Below, piece after piece: positions 13,600 through 14,744 of a DNA stretch of 14,744 nt. Every line of letters starts with the position of its first letter. Positions within the stretch are counted from its first letter, which is position 1. The translations under genes and the position numbers were made by a program. The notes beneath the pieces were generated by a model. That model made no database searches and had not been told where the DNA came from. It saw only the letters and a program-made list of their open reading frames with translations. Origin of the DNA: Desulfonatronaceae bacterium UBA663 (lineage in GTDB: Bacteria > Desulfobacterota > Desulfovibrionia > Desulfovibrionales > Desulfonatronaceae); the NCBI GenBank assembly GCA_002299865.1, contig DBNV01000099.1:1-14744 (forward strand), in the 5' to 3' direction.

Positions 13600-14055
13600 T
13601 TAGTAAAGAAAGGGAATGATCCGTTTGGTCTTCTTGCGGTAGTCCGCATACCCTTGAAAATGATTGATAAGCAAGCCTTCCTCGTAATGCATCTTGATCA
13701 GCAGGGTCAGGCCGAGAACCAAGAACACCGCAAGACGCCTCCCGGAAAAATGTCCGCCGGTCAGACCACCGAAAAAAAGGAGCACCGAGGCGTACATGGG
13801 GTGACGAATCCACTGGTATGGCCCACTGGTCGTCAATCTCGACCGGCCGACTGGTTCCGGGTGGATGCCGAAGCGGCCGACGTCCATGACCAGCACGGCC
13901 CAGAGGCCGACCGCCAATGCCGCGGCCTGCAGGACCAGCAAGCCCGTGCTGTCGGCCAGAATCGGACCGGACAGCAGCAGGAAAAACATGCAGGCAACCT
14001 GCATGATCACCAGGGTCCAGGAGAGAAAGGAATGGCGGCGCATTACTCGGGGCAT
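13600..14055 (-). CDS. Isoprenylcysteine carboxyl methyltransferase (ICMT/PEMT)-family membrane protein
   Basis: This 151-residue integral membrane protein of the ICMT/phospholipid methyltransferase family transfers a methyl group from SAM. Hydrophobic segments are visible at about 11-31, 37-57, 89-101 and 108-121. The family signature follows: SGPYQWIRHPMYASVLL (77-93) with R84-H85-P86-x-Y88, then KMHYEEGLLINHF (121-133) with E125/E126, and the C-terminal YADYRKKTKRIIPFLY. This signature forms the SAM pocket at the membrane face. Bacterial members lack prenyl-protein substrates and their acceptors are mostly unknown. The ATG at 14055 is the first of two close in-frame starts (the other is at 14043), and neither has a strong Shine-Dalgarno. 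It is first in a minus-strand operon with the helicase and the HAD phosphatase; a functional link among the three is not apparent. Confidence 0.85.
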   Translation of the reverse strand: MPRVMRRHSFLSWTLVIMQVACMFFLLLSGPILADSTGLLVLQAAALAVGLWAVLVMDVGRFGIHPEPVGRSRLTTSGPYQWIRHPMYASVLLFFGGLTGGHFSGRRLAVFLVLGLTLLIKMHYEEGLLINHFQGYADYRKKTKRIIPFLY

Positions 14056-14129
14056 GGTCGTTCCGCACGTTGTTCAGGCAATACCACGGACAAGGCGCGG
14101 CGTAAAACAATTTCCCGCAACCCCATGTC

Positions 14130-14171
14130 GCCTGCCTGTCGGCCTACCTGCCGGTAGGCCGACAGGCAGGC
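14130..14171. repeat. Perfect 19-bp palindrome (REP-like hairpin)
   Basis: The arms 14130-14148 and 14153-14171 are exact complements around the loop TGCC. Both flanks lack a T-tract, so it is unlikely to be an intrinsic terminator. It lies 75 nt upstream of the methyltransferase start. The composition, repeating CCTGCC/CCTACC units, resembles extragenic palindromes dispersed in many genomes. Confidence 0.7.
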
Positions 14172-14289
14172 CAGGGCTTCCACGCCAAAGCTTCAGCACC
14201 CCCTGTGCAATGTTTGTCCATAAGCGGGGTCAATGGCGTCCACCGGAGCCAGGCAGCGGGCGTCACCGCGCTGCACGCAAAAAAAATGA

Positions 14290-14493
14290 GGCTGCCAAGA
14301 CCACACAAGACAATGGGATGGCATGCTCAACCGGTTCGATAGCAGGAGCAGGCTCACCACTGGCTTTCTTGAAGGCATTGACAGCCTCATCCAGGCCGCC
14401 AAAGCAAGAGCGCGAGGATATCGAACGAGTAAGAACATCCTTGCCATGTCCTACCTTATTGCAGGCAAGCTCGACTTCGGGTTACCCACTTAA
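14290..14493 (+). pseudogene. ISL3-family transposase, C-terminal remnant
   Basis: A frame ending in TAA at 14491-14493 encodes the typical end of an ISL3-type DDE transposase: QWDGMLNRFDSRSRLTTGFL, then EGIDSLIQAAKARARGYRTS, then KNILAMSYLIAGKLDFGLPT. The EG-x-x-S-LIQ-x-AK-x-x-ARGYR block is a hallmark of this family and includes its last catalytic Glu region. The frame is broken upstream by an in-frame TGA (14287-14289) and the remaining ~85% of the gene is absent; upstream sequence in the window shows no transposase homology. It is a decayed insertion-sequence fragment, unable to transpose. The family assignment is from motif memory and is fairly firm. Confidence 0.75.
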
Positions 14494-14744
14494 AATAGCG
14501 AGGAACCAAATTGTTATCGAAAAAGCAAATTATTTATAGAGAAGAACTTAAAACTTAAAAAGTGTCGAATACGGCCAAGGCCGCGCCGGGCCTGTTTCTC
14601 TAACCGCCATTGTGTTAAGCCAGATATTGAAGTACGCGTAGTGTAACGCCGATTATGATCATTATCTTCCCGAATTGACTTCCAGGTAGCGTACGAAGGT
14701 TTTATGCCGGTGGTATATCCCTTTATGGACACGGCAGTGCTTGT
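14494..14744. other. Non-coding tail after the transposase remnant
   Basis: The first ~75 nt are A/T rich and probably belong to the 3' end of the insertion-sequence remnant (TAAAATAGCGAGGAACC just after the stop fits ISL3-type tails). The rest has no frame I recognise; a 72-codon minus-strand frame with a GTG start lacks a ribosome site and any known motif. No RNA gene is seen. Confidence 0.4.

Noticed and set aside
13580..14110. 177-codon N-terminal extension of the helicase frame
   Set aside because: It overlaps the well-supported methyltransferase in another frame, and the canonical helicase N-terminus begins at 13579.
14193..14280. Minus-strand stretch reading VQRGDARCLAPVDAIDP, then AYGQTLHRGC and a stop
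   Set aside because: Mildly coding-like, but too short, without a start or a recognised family; it could be another gene fragment next to the IS remnant.
14514..14732. 72-codon minus-strand frame with GTG start
   Set aside because: No ribosome site, no recognisable motif, and half of it is in the AT-rich IS tail.

Overview
The window looks like a chromosomal segment of a Desulfovibrionales-type sulfate-reducing bacterium (Desulfobacterota, the former Deltaproteobacteria). This rests on GC-rich codon use and on a gene cassette that I know mainly from that group. No taxonomic marker gene is present, so the assignment is an inference.

Layout. (1) At 1-1115 on the minus strand is the 5' part of a class I/II PLP aminotransferase whose C-terminus lies beyond the left edge. 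(2) After a 363-nt divergent intergenic region with a plausible promoter on each strand, an 8-gene plus-strand cluster runs from 1479 to 9067: XXXCH-domain protein, divergent PHP-like metal hydrolase, amphi-Trp protein, PhoU-aminoglycoside-phosphotransferase-like fusion, ATP-grasp enzyme, HprK-related kinase B, CofD/YvcK-like protein and a second, longer amphi-Trp protein. It ends at a near-perfect 19-bp stem-loop terminator (9077-9117). (3) The short interval 9118-9388 holds a coding-like remnant on the minus strand and a candidate promoter for an AMP-forming acyl-CoA ligase (9389-11098, plus). (4) Converging on that gene is a minus-strand operon: ICMT/PEMT-type membrane methyltransferase, DEAD-box RNA helicase with a DbpA-type RNA-binding domain, and a phosphoglycolate-phosphatase-like HAD hydrolase (ATGA overlap between the last two). 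(5) The right end (14056-14744) has no intact gene. It holds a perfect 19-bp REP-like palindrome, a 3' remnant of an ISL3-family transposase and AT-richer sequence.

The system of interest is the 8-gene cluster. It corresponds to what protein-family curators have named the GAK system (ATP-grasp, amphi-Trp, HprK-like kinase, CofD-like and XXXCH members). To my knowledge it is defined only bioinformatically, and its substrate and purpose are unknown. Gene spacing (8-nt overlap, 6-nt and 18-nt gaps) argues for one co-regulated unit. It combines three nucleotide-dependent enzymes (ATP-grasp ligase, HprK-like P-loop kinase, APH-like kinase), a CofD/YvcK fold protein, a PHP-type metal hydrolase, a PhoU-like helical domain and three copies of a small amphi-Trp-like module. 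My working inference is a phosphorylation or ligation modification system that acts on a small carrier-like protein or a phosphorylated metabolite. I see no transporter, regulator or secretion signal in the cluster, so a cytoplasmic role is most likely.

Odd points inside the cluster are: an amphi-Trp-like N-terminal half in the XXXCH protein; a half heme-motif (KTRCH) at its C-terminus; Ser where RimK-like ATP-grasp enzymes carry Asn; an A8 tract at a domain linker; no Shine-Dalgarno for the CofD-like gene; and an AT-rich island with a strong Shine-Dalgarno before the last amphi-Trp gene.
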